Shown here in pieces: positions 34,064-43,129 of a stretch of DNA of 64,000 nt (its first letter is position 1; the number at the start of each line of letters is the position of its first letter). Source of the DNA: Paenibacillus sambharensis (GTDB lineage: Bacteria > Bacillota > Bacilli > Paenibacillales > Paenibacillaceae). The stretch lies in contig NZ_QKRB01000043.1 of the NCBI RefSeq assembly GCF_003233845.1, forward strand, positions 242,010 to 306,009, written 5' to 3'. The notes beneath the pieces were generated by a model, which searched no databases, was not told where the DNA came from, and saw only the letters and a list, made by a program, of their open reading frames with translations. A program made the translations under genes and the position numbers.

Positions 34064-34954
34064 TTATTCATAGACTGAAGCGTGACGTTTAACTTCATCG
34101 TAGAGAAAATAACGGGTGCCTTCTTCTTGTTCAATCTGAATATAAGCGATACCGCCGGTCCAGACATGGATGCCATTCAGCGGGGCAACTGCAAGCCAAG
34201 AACCGTCGAACCATTCAGAGGTAAGCCGCAGTTCTGCTTTTCCGGACAGCTTGCCTGCCAGCATCTTGCTGTCTTTGATCCGGAGCGGCTGGCCAGTTAG
34301 CCAAGGAAGTCGTGCGTACAGATCAAAGGACTGTCCGCGGACTGCTCTCTCCAGCTTGGGACTAGAAGCCAGGCTGGTTACACCGGTCAATAGATAGCTG
34401 GATTCACCCGCCTCAGCCGTGCTGGCCCACTGTTCAGCACCGATCGGGAGCTCTTCGGCGGTGTAAGCATCAAGGTACAGAGAAGTCCCTTCTGTTGTGT
34501 GGATATGCCATACTGCCAATAATGGATTGATATACAGCCTTTCCTTAAGGAGAGGCTTATTGCCGTTGTCTGCTGCAGTCAGGCCCAAGCGGGCAAGGCC
34601 ATCATGAAGAGTGGACATGGCGAACAGCGGATGCTCGCCAAGCCCGTACTCGGTCAGATGATAGCCTCGGTCATTCGGCAAAGCATGGACGATCATATAC
34701 CCGGTTGTCTTGTTGCCATTAAGGAAATGAACGACCCAGCCATGGGTGCCAGGGCCAATCGGCATAATTTCCCGTTTAGCCGTGAGCAGCTTCTTGAAGC
34801 CCGGCTCGGCGCCGAGGCCCTTAAGCCAGGTGTCGATCTGTCTGTTCAGCTTGTCGGATGAAGCAGGCTTTACTGCTTGTCCGGCGGCAAAGGCGTCCGC
34901 AGAATATGAGAAGAGCAGCAGGGTTATCAGCAGCGATGCAGATAGGAAGCGCAA
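34064..34954 (-). CDS. Exported protein, function unknown
   Basis: 296 residues from TTG 34954 (AAAGGAG about eleven bases upstream). The signal peptide RFLSASLLITLLLFSYSADAFA is followed by a globular beta-rich domain (WVVHFLNGNKTTGYMIVHA, LYINPLLAVWHIHTTEGTSLYLDAYTAEELP, GIHVWTGGIAYIQIEQEEGTRYFLYDEV). Several segments look like PepSY or lysozyme-inhibitor-type strands, but I cannot place it. It is convergent with yqzE with one base between them. Confidence 0.7.
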   Translation of the reverse strand: MRFLSASLLITLLLFSYSADAFAAGQAVKPASSDKLNRQIDTWLKGLGAEPGFKKLLTAKREIMPIGPGTHGWVVHFLNGNKTTGYMIVHALPNDRGYHLTEYGLGEHPLFAMSTLHDGLARLGLTAADNGNKPLLKERLYINPLLAVWHIHTTEGTSLYLDAYTAEELPIGAEQWASTAEAGESSYLLTGVTSLASSPKLERAVRGQSFDLYARLPWLTGQPLRIKDSKMLAGKLSGKAELRLTSEWFDGSWLAVAPLNGIHVWTGGIAYIQIEQEEGTRYFLYDEVKRHASVYE

Positions 34955-35115
34955 GATAGAATCTTCTCCTTTATAGTGGAATAGTGGAATAGGTACTGAC
35001 TTCAGTACAGTCATTGTAGCGGACAAGCCGGCGGAAGGCTGTTGCAACCTGTCGCGCGGTTTTTCCTTGTCCGCTTCTTATTTTGCCGGACAGCTGCGAA
35101 TCCCGTCCGATTCCG

Positions 35116-36057
35116 CTAGTCAATACCCGACAGATGAAAGATACCGCAGTTTATAGCGGAAGCCGTCACCCGCGGCGACAGCTGCCAGCGGATCTCGTCC
35201 TGCCGGTTGGCATACTGAGCCGCGATGGCTGCGTGCTGCTCTTCGTCTTCCGCGCCCGCTATTAGAGGCTCATAATAGAGATTAATTCGCTCAAGCTCAT
35301 CGTCAAGCCGCGCTGCCGCCGCTTCTGCCCAGCTGTAGTCATAGCTCTTCAGCTTGCGCTCCAACTGCTGTTCGATCATTCCGGCGGCTTTGGTAACCGT
35401 CATACTGCTCCTGGCGATGTGAATGTTGGGCGGCAGCCGGGGCGTCATTTTTAATTTCAGCAGCCGGTCATAAAACTGTTCCACGCAAACCCCTGTCGCA
35501 AGAGAGATGCCGAACGAGTGCAGCTCTTCCCGCTTGCGGTCGCATTCAAAGCCCACCTTGATGTTAACGCCAAGCCAAGGGGTGTATGGCACAGACTCCA
35601 GCGGATCAGGCTTGCGGGTTTCCGGTTCCTGGAACAGGCATACGAATTTTCCGCCGCTCCGGACAGCCTGAAACAGCTGATCCAGCCGCCGGGAACCGAA
35701 GTACAAGTCCTCTCGCGGCATCCGGACGGCATTCAGGGAACCGTGTATATGGCCAAAGGAGCGGCCAAGCGCCGCTTCCACACCAGGTGGAGCGTCGGCA
35801 GCTGCCCGTTCATTCTCAGCCGCTTTAGCCTCGGCAGCATCATACTTGTCACGATTGGTGACGAATAGGAAGGACATCGTTTCCGGTTCAGCACCCGTCC
35901 GGTCCACGAAGCTCCAATAGTACGGGCGCCCGGTAAGCTCCCGGTCAGCGGCCGGCGAGAGCTTAACCTTGAAGTGGGAAGGAGACTTCTCCAGTACTCC
36001 GCAGCCTGTCGCTTCCAGATACCGTTCTACAAATTTGTGGATTTGCCTATTGTTCAA
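35116..36057 (-). CDS. yqhG: YqhG family protein
   Basis: 313 residues, cytoplasmic. FVERYLEATGCGVLEKSPSHFKVKLSPAADRELTGRPYYWSFVDRTG and PNIHIARSSMTVTKAAGMIEQQLE match the YqhG family of Bacillales, found next to the SNF2 helicase YqhH. Function unknown, presumably a partner of that helicase. The start is TTG 36057, sharing TTGA with the yqhH stop, with GGAGGTGAG upstream; translation is coupled. Confidence 0.85.
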   Translation of the reverse strand: MNNRQIHKFVERYLEATGCGVLEKSPSHFKVKLSPAADRELTGRPYYWSFVDRTGAEPETMSFLFVTNRDKYDAAEAKAAENERAAADAPPGVEAALGRSFGHIHGSLNAVRMPREDLYFGSRRLDQLFQAVRSGGKFVCLFQEPETRKPDPLESVPYTPWLGVNIKVGFECDRKREELHSFGISLATGVCVEQFYDRLLKLKMTPRLPPNIHIARSSMTVTKAAGMIEQQLERKLKSYDYSWAEAAAARLDDELERINLYYEPLIAGAEDEEQHAAIAAQYANRQDEIRWQLSPRVTASAINCGIFHLSGID

Positions 36058-37859
36058 GGTCTCACCTCCACCGAGTCGCCCAGATTATCCAGCAGTGCAC
36101 CAAGCGGAGCTCCTTGCTCTGGACTGCTGCCCGCTTCGGAACGCAGCCGGTTTAACGAACTGCCAAGCGACTCGAGCTGGGATTGAAGCTCAGCCTCACC
36201 ACTAGACTCCAGCATCAGCTTGGCCAGCCGCTGCTCCAGCGGCAGCTCTTCCTGTTCGAACCGCTCCAGAATATGATCCAGCTCGCCGATGACGAGCTCG
36301 AATAAGTTGATTTTCTCATGCAGCAGCGAAACGATATGCTCTTCTATGGTGCCTTTGGTGCAGAGATTGTATATTTTTACATCATTCTTCTGACCGAGAC
36401 GGTGTACGCGGCCGATCCGCTGCTCGACGCGCATCGGATTCCAGGGCAGATCAAAGTTAATCATATGGTGGCAGAACTGCAGGTTGATACCCTCGCCGCC
36501 CGCCTCAGTGGCAATGAGCACCTGCGCCCGTCCCTTAAATAAGTCCATCATCCAATCCTTCTTGCCGCGGTTCATGCCGCCCCGGTAAGGGACCGCGACC
36601 AGGCCATGGCCTTTGAAGAATTGAAGCAGATGCTCCTGGGTCGCGCGGTATTCTGTGAAGAGAATCACCTTGTCTTCAATGCTGCGAATAAGTTCGAGCG
36701 CTTTTTCGGCTTTGGAGTTGGCTGTGATCTTTCGGATCACTTCGACAAGCTCCCAGACCTTGGCGCGCATTGGTGAGTCTTCCGGCATTTTCTTGAACAT
36801 GTTGACCAGTGTTATGAAGACGGCATCCCGGCTGCTGCATACCTCACGCTGCAGGGTAACGAGCGACAGCATGCTGGTCATATCGCCGCCGCTCTCATCG
36901 TACCGTTCCTTGACGAATGCAGTTACAGCTTGATAGAGCGCCTGCTCCTCTTCGGAGAGCTCGACGATAATATTCCTGACAATCCGCTTCGTAAAATGAA
37001 TGCCGCCGTCACCCCGCCTGTTGCGGATCATGACCTGGGATAACGCTTCCTGGAGCCGGTCCTCATTCTTGGGTATTCGCTTATCCACGACAAAGTTGGC
37101 CGAAAAATCACTTTGGCCGCCCAGCTGGCCGGGCTTAAGAAGTGTGATTAAATTATAAAGCTCGTCCATATTGTTCTGGACCGGGGTGGCTGTCAGCAGC
37201 AGGCAGTATTTCTTGCGCAGCTTGCCGACGAACTGATAGTTGGTTGTCTTCCGGTTCTTCAGCTTGTGCGCCTCGTCAATAATCAGCATGTCGTAATCCT
37301 GATCAAGCAGAATGGAGCGGTGAGGATCTCGCTTGGCTGTATCCATGGAGGCGACAACAACATCGTACTGCCACGTGTGCTCCTTCTTTTGGGCGACTGC
37401 CGATATGCCGAATTTGGAGTTCAGCTCTCTCACCCATTGAAGGACAAGCGAAGCAGGGACGAGGATCAGCGCTTTGCGGACGAGTCCGCGTACCATGTAT
37501 TCCTTCAGCACGAGTCCAGCTTCGATCGTCTTGCCGAGTCCGACTTCATCGGCGAGAATGGCTCTTCCGCCCATCTCATGCAGCACCTTGCGAGCCGTTC
37601 CGACCTGATGCTCCATCGGTTCAAAGGAAGGCAGGACGCGCAGACACTGCAGCTCCTCGAAGCTTGTCACCAAGGTAGCCTGCTGGGCTTCCATCGCTAG
37701 CTGGAACATCGACCAGTCATCCCAGGGACCGTTGCGCTGTATGCGCTCACTCAGCTCTTCATGCCAGGAGCGTTCCATGTGTAACGAAGCGTTTGGATGG
37801 AGCTTTTTGCCGGTTGTCTGGCTGCCCGGCTGCTCTGTGCTGTTCATTGGCCTCTGCAT
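36054..37859 (-). CDS. yqhH: SNF2-type helicase YqhH
   Basis: 601 residues. Superfamily 2 SNF2/RapA-like ATPase: ADEVGLGKTIEAGLV (Walker A), MLIIDEAHKLKN (Walker B, DEAH), LLLTATPVQNN (motif III), then VLIATEAGGEGINLQFCHHMINFDLPWNP and RIGRVHRLGQ (motifs V and VI). It likely remodels protein-nucleic-acid complexes such as RNA polymerase or nucleoid proteins, by analogy with RapA. The ATG at 37859 has AAAGGAG five bases upstream; the longer frame to 37937 is not supported. It forms a two-gene operon with yqhG. Confidence 0.9.
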   Translation of the reverse strand: MQRPMNSTEQPGSQTTGKKLHPNASLHMERSWHEELSERIQRNGPWDDWSMFQLAMEAQQATLVTSFEELQCLRVLPSFEPMEHQVGTARKVLHEMGGRAILADEVGLGKTIEAGLVLKEYMVRGLVRKALILVPASLVLQWVRELNSKFGISAVAQKKEHTWQYDVVVASMDTAKRDPHRSILLDQDYDMLIIDEAHKLKNRKTTNYQFVGKLRKKYCLLLTATPVQNNMDELYNLITLLKPGQLGGQSDFSANFVVDKRIPKNEDRLQEALSQVMIRNRRGDGGIHFTKRIVRNIIVELSEEEQALYQAVTAFVKERYDESGGDMTSMLSLVTLQREVCSSRDAVFITLVNMFKKMPEDSPMRAKVWELVEVIRKITANSKAEKALELIRSIEDKVILFTEYRATQEHLLQFFKGHGLVAVPYRGGMNRGKKDWMMDLFKGRAQVLIATEAGGEGINLQFCHHMINFDLPWNPMRVEQRIGRVHRLGQKNDVKIYNLCTKGTIEEHIVSLLHEKINLFELVIGELDHILERFEQEELPLEQRLAKLMLESSGEAELQSQLESLGSSLNRLRSEAGSSPEQGAPLGALLDNLGDSVEVRP

Positions 37860-38033
37860 AGCAGCTCCTTTCCTAACAATAAGTGGGATCGTTAATAATT
37901 GGTTACCATTAGTATGACCCTCTCGCGCGTTCTTCATAAGAAAGGGTGAGATTTAAGAAAAATGCCGGGAGGACAAGCATGGTGCCGCATACAGGGGGAA
38001 GGACAAAGTTAATTCACAATTTTCTCATTGGTA

Positions 38034-38082
38034 TAACAATATATTGTGTAGTACAATGATGTTTGCACACAATATATGGTGT
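38034..38082 (+). promoter_or_regulatory. Two NrdR boxes over the nrdJ promoter
   Basis: Box 1 (38034-38049) and box 2 (38067-38082) both match the NrdR consensus ACACWATATATWGTGT; box 2 differs at one base and box 1 at its first two. They are 33 bases apart, about three helical turns, the usual arrangement. Box 1 falls in the spacer of a promoter (TTGGTA 38028-38033, TACAAT 38052-38057) and box 2 just downstream of its start. This predicts repression by NrdR with dATP/ATP. Confidence 0.85.
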
Positions 38083-38156
38083 TTAATTTACATATGATAG
38101 CATTAGGCTTCATTTGTTTATTGGTGCAAATTATCGCTTGTACTGGAGGCGTTAGA

Positions 38157-40805
38157 GTGGTGGAGACAACGAAAGTAAACCGCTTGGAAGGCTTGAGCGA
38201 GAAAATTTTTCTGGACCGTTATGCCTGGAAAAATGCCGATTCATCGCAGACAAAGGTCGGAGACGTCGTGCTTGTCCTGACGAAGGACGACCCGAAATTC
38301 CCTGCGAAGGAAGTCGGAGAAGTTATAGAACGCAGCGGGAATACCGTTACAGTCCGGACAAGAACCGGGCAAATTGTAGAGTCAGATGTTGAGAAGCTGA
38401 CATTAACGATTGAGAAGACACCTGACGAGATGTGGGGCCGCCTTGCTGAGGCGATGGCATCTGTTGAGGATACGAAGGAAAAGCAGGAGCTGTGGGCCGA
38501 GCGGTTCCGTTATATATTGGATGACTGGAAGCTGGTGCCCGGCGGACGGATCGCGGCAGGGGCAGGCACAAGCGAGGAGCTTACCTTGTTTAACTGCTAT
38601 GTCATCCCGTCACCGAAGGACAGCCGCGGCGGCATCATGGAGACATTATCGGAAATGACCGAGATTATGGCCCGTGGCGGCGGAGTAGGCATCAATCTGT
38701 CATCTCTGCGTCCGCGCCGCGCAATTGTGGCAGGCGTTAACGGCTCATCCAGCGGTGCAGTATCCTGGGGCGGCTTGTTCAGCTACACGACCGGTTTGAT
38801 TGAGCAGGGCGGCAGCCGCAGAGGCGCGCTCATGCTGATGATCAATGACTGGCATCCGGATGTTATGGATTTCATCACGGTGAAGCAGACGATGGGACAA
38901 GTTACCAACGCTAATCTCTCCGTATGCGTCAGCAACGACTTCATGCGTGCAGTGAAAGAGGATCTGGAGTGGGAGCTTGTCTTCCCGGATACGAAGGACC
39001 CGGATTATGATGAGCTGTGGGATGGAGATCTGGCAAAATGGCGTTCGCTTGGCAAACGGGTTGTGCCTTACAAGACCGTCCAAGCGCGTGACATCTGGCA
39101 TACGATTATCGAATCTGCCTGGAAGTCAGCCGAGCCGGGTGTGGTGTTCATGGAATACTACAACCAGATGTCCAACAGCTGGTACTTCAACCCGATTATC
39201 TGTACGAACCCTTGCGGCGAGCAGGGCCTGCCGGCGTGGGGCGTCTGCAACCTGTCTGCGCTGAATCTCTCCCGCTTCTATGATGAAGCCAATCATGACG
39301 TGGATTGGGAAGAGCTGTCCAAGGTAACCCGCTGGTCGGTGCGTTTCCTGGACAATGTGATCGACAAGACACCGTACCACTTCGAGGAAAATGAACGGAA
39401 CCAGAAGCGGGAGCGCCGCGTTGGTCTGGGCTCCATGGGCCTGGCTGAACTGATGATCAAGCTGAACATCCGCTATGGCAGTCCGGAATCGCTGGAGTTC
39501 CTTGACAAGCTGTACGGCTTCATGGCACGTGAATCCTATCTGGCCTCCACCGAGATTGCGGCGGAGAAGGGGTCGTTCCAGGAGTTTATTGCCGATAAGT
39601 TCCTGCAGAGCGGCTTCATGAAGCAGATGGCCGAAACTTATCCGGAGGTTGCCGAAGCGGTAACAACCCGCGGCATGCGCAATGTTACCGTTCTGACCCA
39701 GGCGCCTACAGGCAGCACAGGCACAATGGTCGGCACCTCGACAGGCATTGAGCCTTACTTCGCTTTTGAATATTACCGTCAAAGCCGTCTTGGCTACGAC
39801 AAGCAGCTGGTGCCAATCGCCCAGGAGTGGAAGGACGCGCATCCGGGCGAGAGCCTTCCGGACTTCTTCGTAACTGCGATGGATCTGTCGGCGGAAGATC
39901 ACATCCGCGCGCAGGCAGCGATTCAGAAGTGGGTGGACAGTTCGATCTCGAAGACGGCTAACTGTCCGGCTGATTTCACGGTTGAAGAGACCAAGCGCCT
40001 CTATGAGCTGGCCTTCGATCTGGGCTGTAAGGGTGTGACGATCTATCGTGACGGCAGCCGTGATGTTCAGGTGCTGTCCACGAAGAGCAATGAGGAGAAG
40101 TCAGATGCGCCCGGTACGGCGGAAACAGCTGCTCAGGCCGCTGCTGAAGAGCAGACTGATGCGGCTTCCGTCAGCGAGCTTAACACGGCACTGAACGCCG
40201 GTGTTTCGAAGCGCGACGAGCAGGTATTCGACAAGCAGTACAAGCGCCGCCCAACTGTGCTGCGCGGTGCGACCTACAAGATTAATACGCCGTTCGGCAT
40301 GGCTTATATTACGATCAATGATATTGACGGAACGCCAGGGGAGATTTTCCTCAATGTAGGCAAGGCTGGCTCAGATGTGTTCGCGATGGCGGAAGCACTC
40401 GGCCGGGTCTGCTCGCTGTTCCTGCGTTACGGCGACCACGGCAACAAGGTGAACCTGCTGATCAAGCATCTGAAGGGCATTGGCGGTACAGGCGCAATCG
40501 GCTTTGGGGCTAATCGTGTCGAGTCCATTGCAGACGCGGTTGCCAAGTCGCTGGAGCAGCACATCAGTGAAACGAACGGTGATCCTGTGAGCCCGCATGC
40601 GGAGACAGCACCAATTGCCGCAACCGTAGAAATGCCGGACGAAGTGGAGGAGCAGGCATCCTCGTATGTCATCCCTGCTTCAGCGGATCATGGATCTGCG
40701 GCCAGCACATCACGCGACCTTTGCCCGTCCTGCGGATCAGCGTCGCTGATCAACGTGGAAGGCTGCAAGACCTGCAGCAACTGCGGCTACAGCCGGTGCT
40801 CTTGA
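38157..40805 (+). CDS. nrdJ: Class II (adenosylcobalamin-dependent) ribonucleotide reductase
   Basis: 882 residues. It reduces ribonucleotides without oxygen dependence, using B12 to make the thiyl radical. The catalytic barrel has FNCYVIPSP (first redox Cys), GGGVGINLSSLRPR, NPCGEQGLPAWGVCNL (radical Cys, Glu, Asn) and LTQAPTGSTGTMVG. The C terminus (about 820-882) ends with CPSCGSASL...CKTCSNCGYSRCS, a Zn/redox Cys tail as in other long NrdJ. GTG 38157 is chosen because GGAGG lies seven bases upstream and the NrdR boxes lie before it. The frame is open to 38076, but that stretch is regulatory. Confidence 0.94.
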   Translation: MVETTKVNRLEGLSEKIFLDRYAWKNADSSQTKVGDVVLVLTKDDPKFPAKEVGEVIERSGNTVTVRTRTGQIVESDVEKLTLTIEKTPDEMWGRLAEAMASVEDTKEKQELWAERFRYILDDWKLVPGGRIAAGAGTSEELTLFNCYVIPSPKDSRGGIMETLSEMTEIMARGGGVGINLSSLRPRRAIVAGVNGSSSGAVSWGGLFSYTTGLIEQGGSRRGALMLMINDWHPDVMDFITVKQTMGQVTNANLSVCVSNDFMRAVKEDLEWELVFPDTKDPDYDELWDGDLAKWRSLGKRVVPYKTVQARDIWHTIIESAWKSAEPGVVFMEYYNQMSNSWYFNPIICTNPCGEQGLPAWGVCNLSALNLSRFYDEANHDVDWEELSKVTRWSVRFLDNVIDKTPYHFEENERNQKRERRVGLGSMGLAELMIKLNIRYGSPESLEFLDKLYGFMARESYLASTEIAAEKGSFQEFIADKFLQSGFMKQMAETYPEVAEAVTTRGMRNVTVLTQAPTGSTGTMVGTSTGIEPYFAFEYYRQSRLGYDKQLVPIAQEWKDAHPGESLPDFFVTAMDLSAEDHIRAQAAIQKWVDSSISKTANCPADFTVEETKRLYELAFDLGCKGVTIYRDGSRDVQVLSTKSNEEKSDAPGTAETAAQAAAEEQTDAASVSELNTALNAGVSKRDEQVFDKQYKRRPTVLRGATYKINTPFGMAYITINDIDGTPGEIFLNVGKAGSDVFAMAEALGRVCSLFLRYGDHGNKVNLLIKHLKGIGGTGAIGFGANRVESIADAVAKSLEQHISETNGDPVSPHAETAPIAATVEMPDEVEEQASSYVIPASADHGSAASTSRDLCPSCGSASLINVEGCKTCSNCGYSRCS

Positions 40806-40847
40806 TCGTTAGAAGCACGGCTGCTCATCAGTAATTACAAAGCATAC

Positions 40848-40901
40848 AAGCTGCCAAGACCCAGGTGTCTAGTACACCGAAGTCTTGGCAGCTTTCTTTT
40901 T
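40848..40901 (+). terminator. Strong terminator after nrdJ
   Basis: AAGCTGCCAAGAC pairs with GTCTTGGCAGCTT, then TTCTTTTT. It may also serve the convergent hydrolase gene. Confidence 0.88.
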
Positions 40902-40921
40902 GACATGAAACAGTATTCGTC

Positions 40922-41944
40922 CTAATCCATCACCGCTTCAAAAATGTGCTCCTTAATCAATGGCCATCTGTCACGAGAATTGGCGATGAAATCCGATGTA
41001 ATGGCAATGACCATATCATGGCCTGGAACGCAGCATAGGACATTGCCGCCGTCACCCAGCGCGGAGTATGTATAAATTCCGTCCTCTTCACGCAGCCACC
41101 ATAGATAGCCGTAGTTGAACGGGTTCATGGCGGTAGATTCGTCTATCCATGTCTCTGAGATAACCTGCTTGTTATCCCACTTGCCCCGGCTTAGATACAG
41201 CAAACCAAGCCGCGCCATATCCCGGGCGGTTAACGTGAGACCCCAGCCTCCGGTGGAGATGCCGCTCGGATCTTCTACCCAGCCCCTTACCTTATGACCG
41301 AATAAGTCATCAAAACCGAATGCTTCCATCCCGTAATCCGGAACTTCCTTCATGCCGATCGGCTTGAAGAGATGCTCGTTGGCAATCTCCCTGGCACTCA
41401 GTCCAGTGCTTCGCGTGAGGATGGCGGAGAGCAGGTGTGCTCCAGCGGTGGCATACTTGAATGCTCCAATCGTACCTCCGCGGCCTAATAGATCAAGAAC
41501 ATACTTGACCCAATCCGTCTGCATGCACATCTTGTCCAGCGGCTCCTTCCAATCATCAAAGGGATAGGGAACTGTCATCGTGAGAAGATGACGGATCGTA
41601 ATGTCCTGCTTCTGCCGGTCAGCAGCACCTGGAACATACTCGGGGAAGAAATCGAGCACCTTCTGGTCTATACTTTCGATATGTCCGGCATCTATCGCGA
41701 TACCGATAAGCGCAGACAGGATGCTTTTTGTGACCGATGCAGCATGCTGCGGTTCTTCAGGGCTTCGGCCATTGTAATAGCTTTCGTAAGCGATGTACCC
41801 GTGTCTCGCTACCACTATACCGTTTATATTGCTGTAGTCAGCCTTGATCAGGGGATCAATTCCGGCAAGCCTCTCAGCGTCCATTCCCAGGGATGCAGGG
41901 TCTGCAGCCTCCCACTTCGCAGTCGGCCAGTAGTCTCTATGCAT
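40922..41944 (-). CDS. Serine hydrolase of the beta-lactamase/class C (peptidase S12) fold
   Basis: 340 residues, no signal peptide, so cytoplasmic. The nucleophile motif is ASVTKSILSALIG (Ser-x-x-Lys). FKYATAGAHLLSAIL holds the Tyr-x-x motif, and a late GDGGNVL replaces the KTG/HTG box. Such proteins act as esterases, D-amino-acid peptidases or amide hydrolases. The ATG at 41944 follows GAGG six bases away. It lies 48 bases after merR on the same strand, so it is probably a MerR-controlled operon partner. Next to an NRPS locus it might detoxify or mature a product (inference). Confidence 0.82.
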   Translation of the reverse strand: MHRDYWPTAKWEAADPASLGMDAERLAGIDPLIKADYSNINGIVVARHGYIAYESYYNGRSPEEPQHAASVTKSILSALIGIAIDAGHIESIDQKVLDFFPEYVPGAADRQKQDITIRHLLTMTVPYPFDDWKEPLDKMCMQTDWVKYVLDLLGRGGTIGAFKYATAGAHLLSAILTRSTGLSAREIANEHLFKPIGMKEVPDYGMEAFGFDDLFGHKVRGWVEDPSGISTGGWGLTLTARDMARLGLLYLSRGKWDNKQVISETWIDESTAMNPFNYGYLWWLREEDGIYTYSALGDGGNVLCCVPGHDMVIAITSDFIANSRDRWPLIKEHIFEAVMD

Positions 41945-41992
41945 GATCAACCTCGTTGCCTCCAATATAATTAAGAATGTTCCTGCCTTGCC

Positions 41993-42817
41993 TCACTTTT
42001 TCCGCACGGGAACATACACCTCGGTTACGATATCCCCGAAAGCTGCGGCTTGGCCGGGGTCGGTTACATAAACCTCATAGGGCAGTCCCGCCAAAATATA
42101 CCCTTCCTGTTCCGTCCATTCTCTTAGCTTCGCATATACTGACGTCAGCTCGGAATAGGCTCCCTTCCACACAGCTTTCGCGCAGAGCCCGCCAGGCAGC
42201 TCTCTTGTTCCGTCTACAGCCTCCCGGACCGGGATGGCGAATTCGATATCATTGCCTGCCGGATTGTATTCCGTGCTGTGATAGATCGTCATTGGCGTAC
42301 CGAGCAGGGTGAGTGCCTCGGAGGCGATTGTCTCATACAGCCTGCTGAAATAAGCGCCATAACCGGCGGCATAGTCATCCCGGCTGAGCACCTGTCGTTT
42401 GCTGACAATAGCAACCTTCTTTGTTTCGACAAGCTGCACGTCAATGCGGTTATAATACGACATGACAGGCAGGCCGCTCTCCAGCGTTACAATATCTTCA
42501 TACATCCGCTTCAGCGTGTACTGCAGCTCATCAGCCCTTCTTTGGATTTCCATCCTTTTGCGAATAAGGGCTATGCCCAGCCTCTCTTCCGATTGATCCT
42601 CTTCCGCATTCAGAATGGCTTTGATTTCCTCAAGTGAAAAATGATAGGACTTCAGGCGATTGATGAAGAGCATCTTCTTTAACTGCCTGATGGAATAGAA
42701 CCGGTAGCCATTCTCCGGGTTAATCTCATCTGGTGTAATAAGGCCGATTTCATCATAATACCGAAGCGTCTTAGTCGAGACTTCGCAGATCTTCGAGAAT
42801 TCCCCGATGGACAGCAA
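41993..42817 (-). CDS. MerR-family regulator with GyrI-like effector domain
   Basis: 274 residues. The N-terminal winged helix starts with SIGEFSKICEVSTKTLRYYDEIGLITPDEI and ENGYRFYSIRQLKKMLFINRLKSYHFSLEEI. A dimerisation coiled coil spans about 80-120. The C-terminal ~150 residues form a GyrI/BmrR-type drug-binding fold ending FGDIVTEVYVPV. TTG 42817 is chosen because GGAGGTGATC is placed ideally upstream, although ATG 42832 is in frame. It is divergent from the NRPS genes and preceded by its own MerR-type promoter. Confidence 0.88.
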   Translation of the reverse strand: MLSIGEFSKICEVSTKTLRYYDEIGLITPDEINPENGYRFYSIRQLKKMLFINRLKSYHFSLEEIKAILNAEEDQSEERLGIALIRKRMEIQRRADELQYTLKRMYEDIVTLESGLPVMSYYNRIDVQLVETKKVAIVSKRQVLSRDDYAAGYGAYFSRLYETIASEALTLLGTPMTIYHSTEYNPAGNDIEFAIPVREAVDGTRELPGGLCAKAVWKGAYSELTSVYAKLREWTEQEGYILAGLPYEVYVTDPGQAAAFGDIVTEVYVPVRKK

Positions 42818-42850
42818 TAGATCACCTCCCATGTTCGTGTGTACAATCCT

Positions 42851-42881
42851 ACTATCCGCTTTACCCTTAGGGTAAAGTCAA
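42851..42881 (-). promoter_or_regulatory. MerR-type promoter with 19-bp spacer and palindromic operator
   Basis: On the minus strand, -35 TTGACT (42876-42881), a 19-base spacer (42857-42875) and -10 GATAGT (42851-42856). The spacer region holds the palindrome CTTTACCCT-T-AGGGTAAAG (42859-42877), with 9-bp arms. The overlong spacer with a central palindrome is the classic MerR-activated layout, predicting autoregulation by the adjacent merR. Confidence 0.85.
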
Positions 42882-43085
42882 CCGGAAATTTGCGAGACTT
42901 TAGTTTCTTTACTTTTTGGAAGTTTATGGACAGTAATTATTACAACTATTTCAAGATGAAAAGCAGATATAGTGTCGCAATGCGACTGTTATGCTCGGAA
43001 ATTGAAGGATGAAGGCTGTTTATAGAGGATGTTGTCTATCGATTTATGACAGTAAAAATCTCTGTCCGATTGGAAAAATATGATA

Positions 43086-43091
43086 TATAAT
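43086..43091 (+). promoter_or_regulatory. Putative -10 element of the NRPS operon
   Basis: A perfect TATAAT 39 bases before the first gene of the NRPS cluster. No convincing -35 is seen (TGTCCG at a 17-base distance), so an activator may be needed. A short inverted repeat GTCGCAATGCGAC lies about 100 bases upstream (42974-42986). Confidence 0.45.
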
Positions 43092-43129
43092 AGGCAAATG
43101 CTGGACTTTATAAGGAAGGTGAGGAGAAT

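Noticed and set aside
39126..39902. 258-codon minus-strand frame opposite nrdJ
   Set aside because: Antisense shadow of the conserved NPCGEQ and PTGSTGT region.
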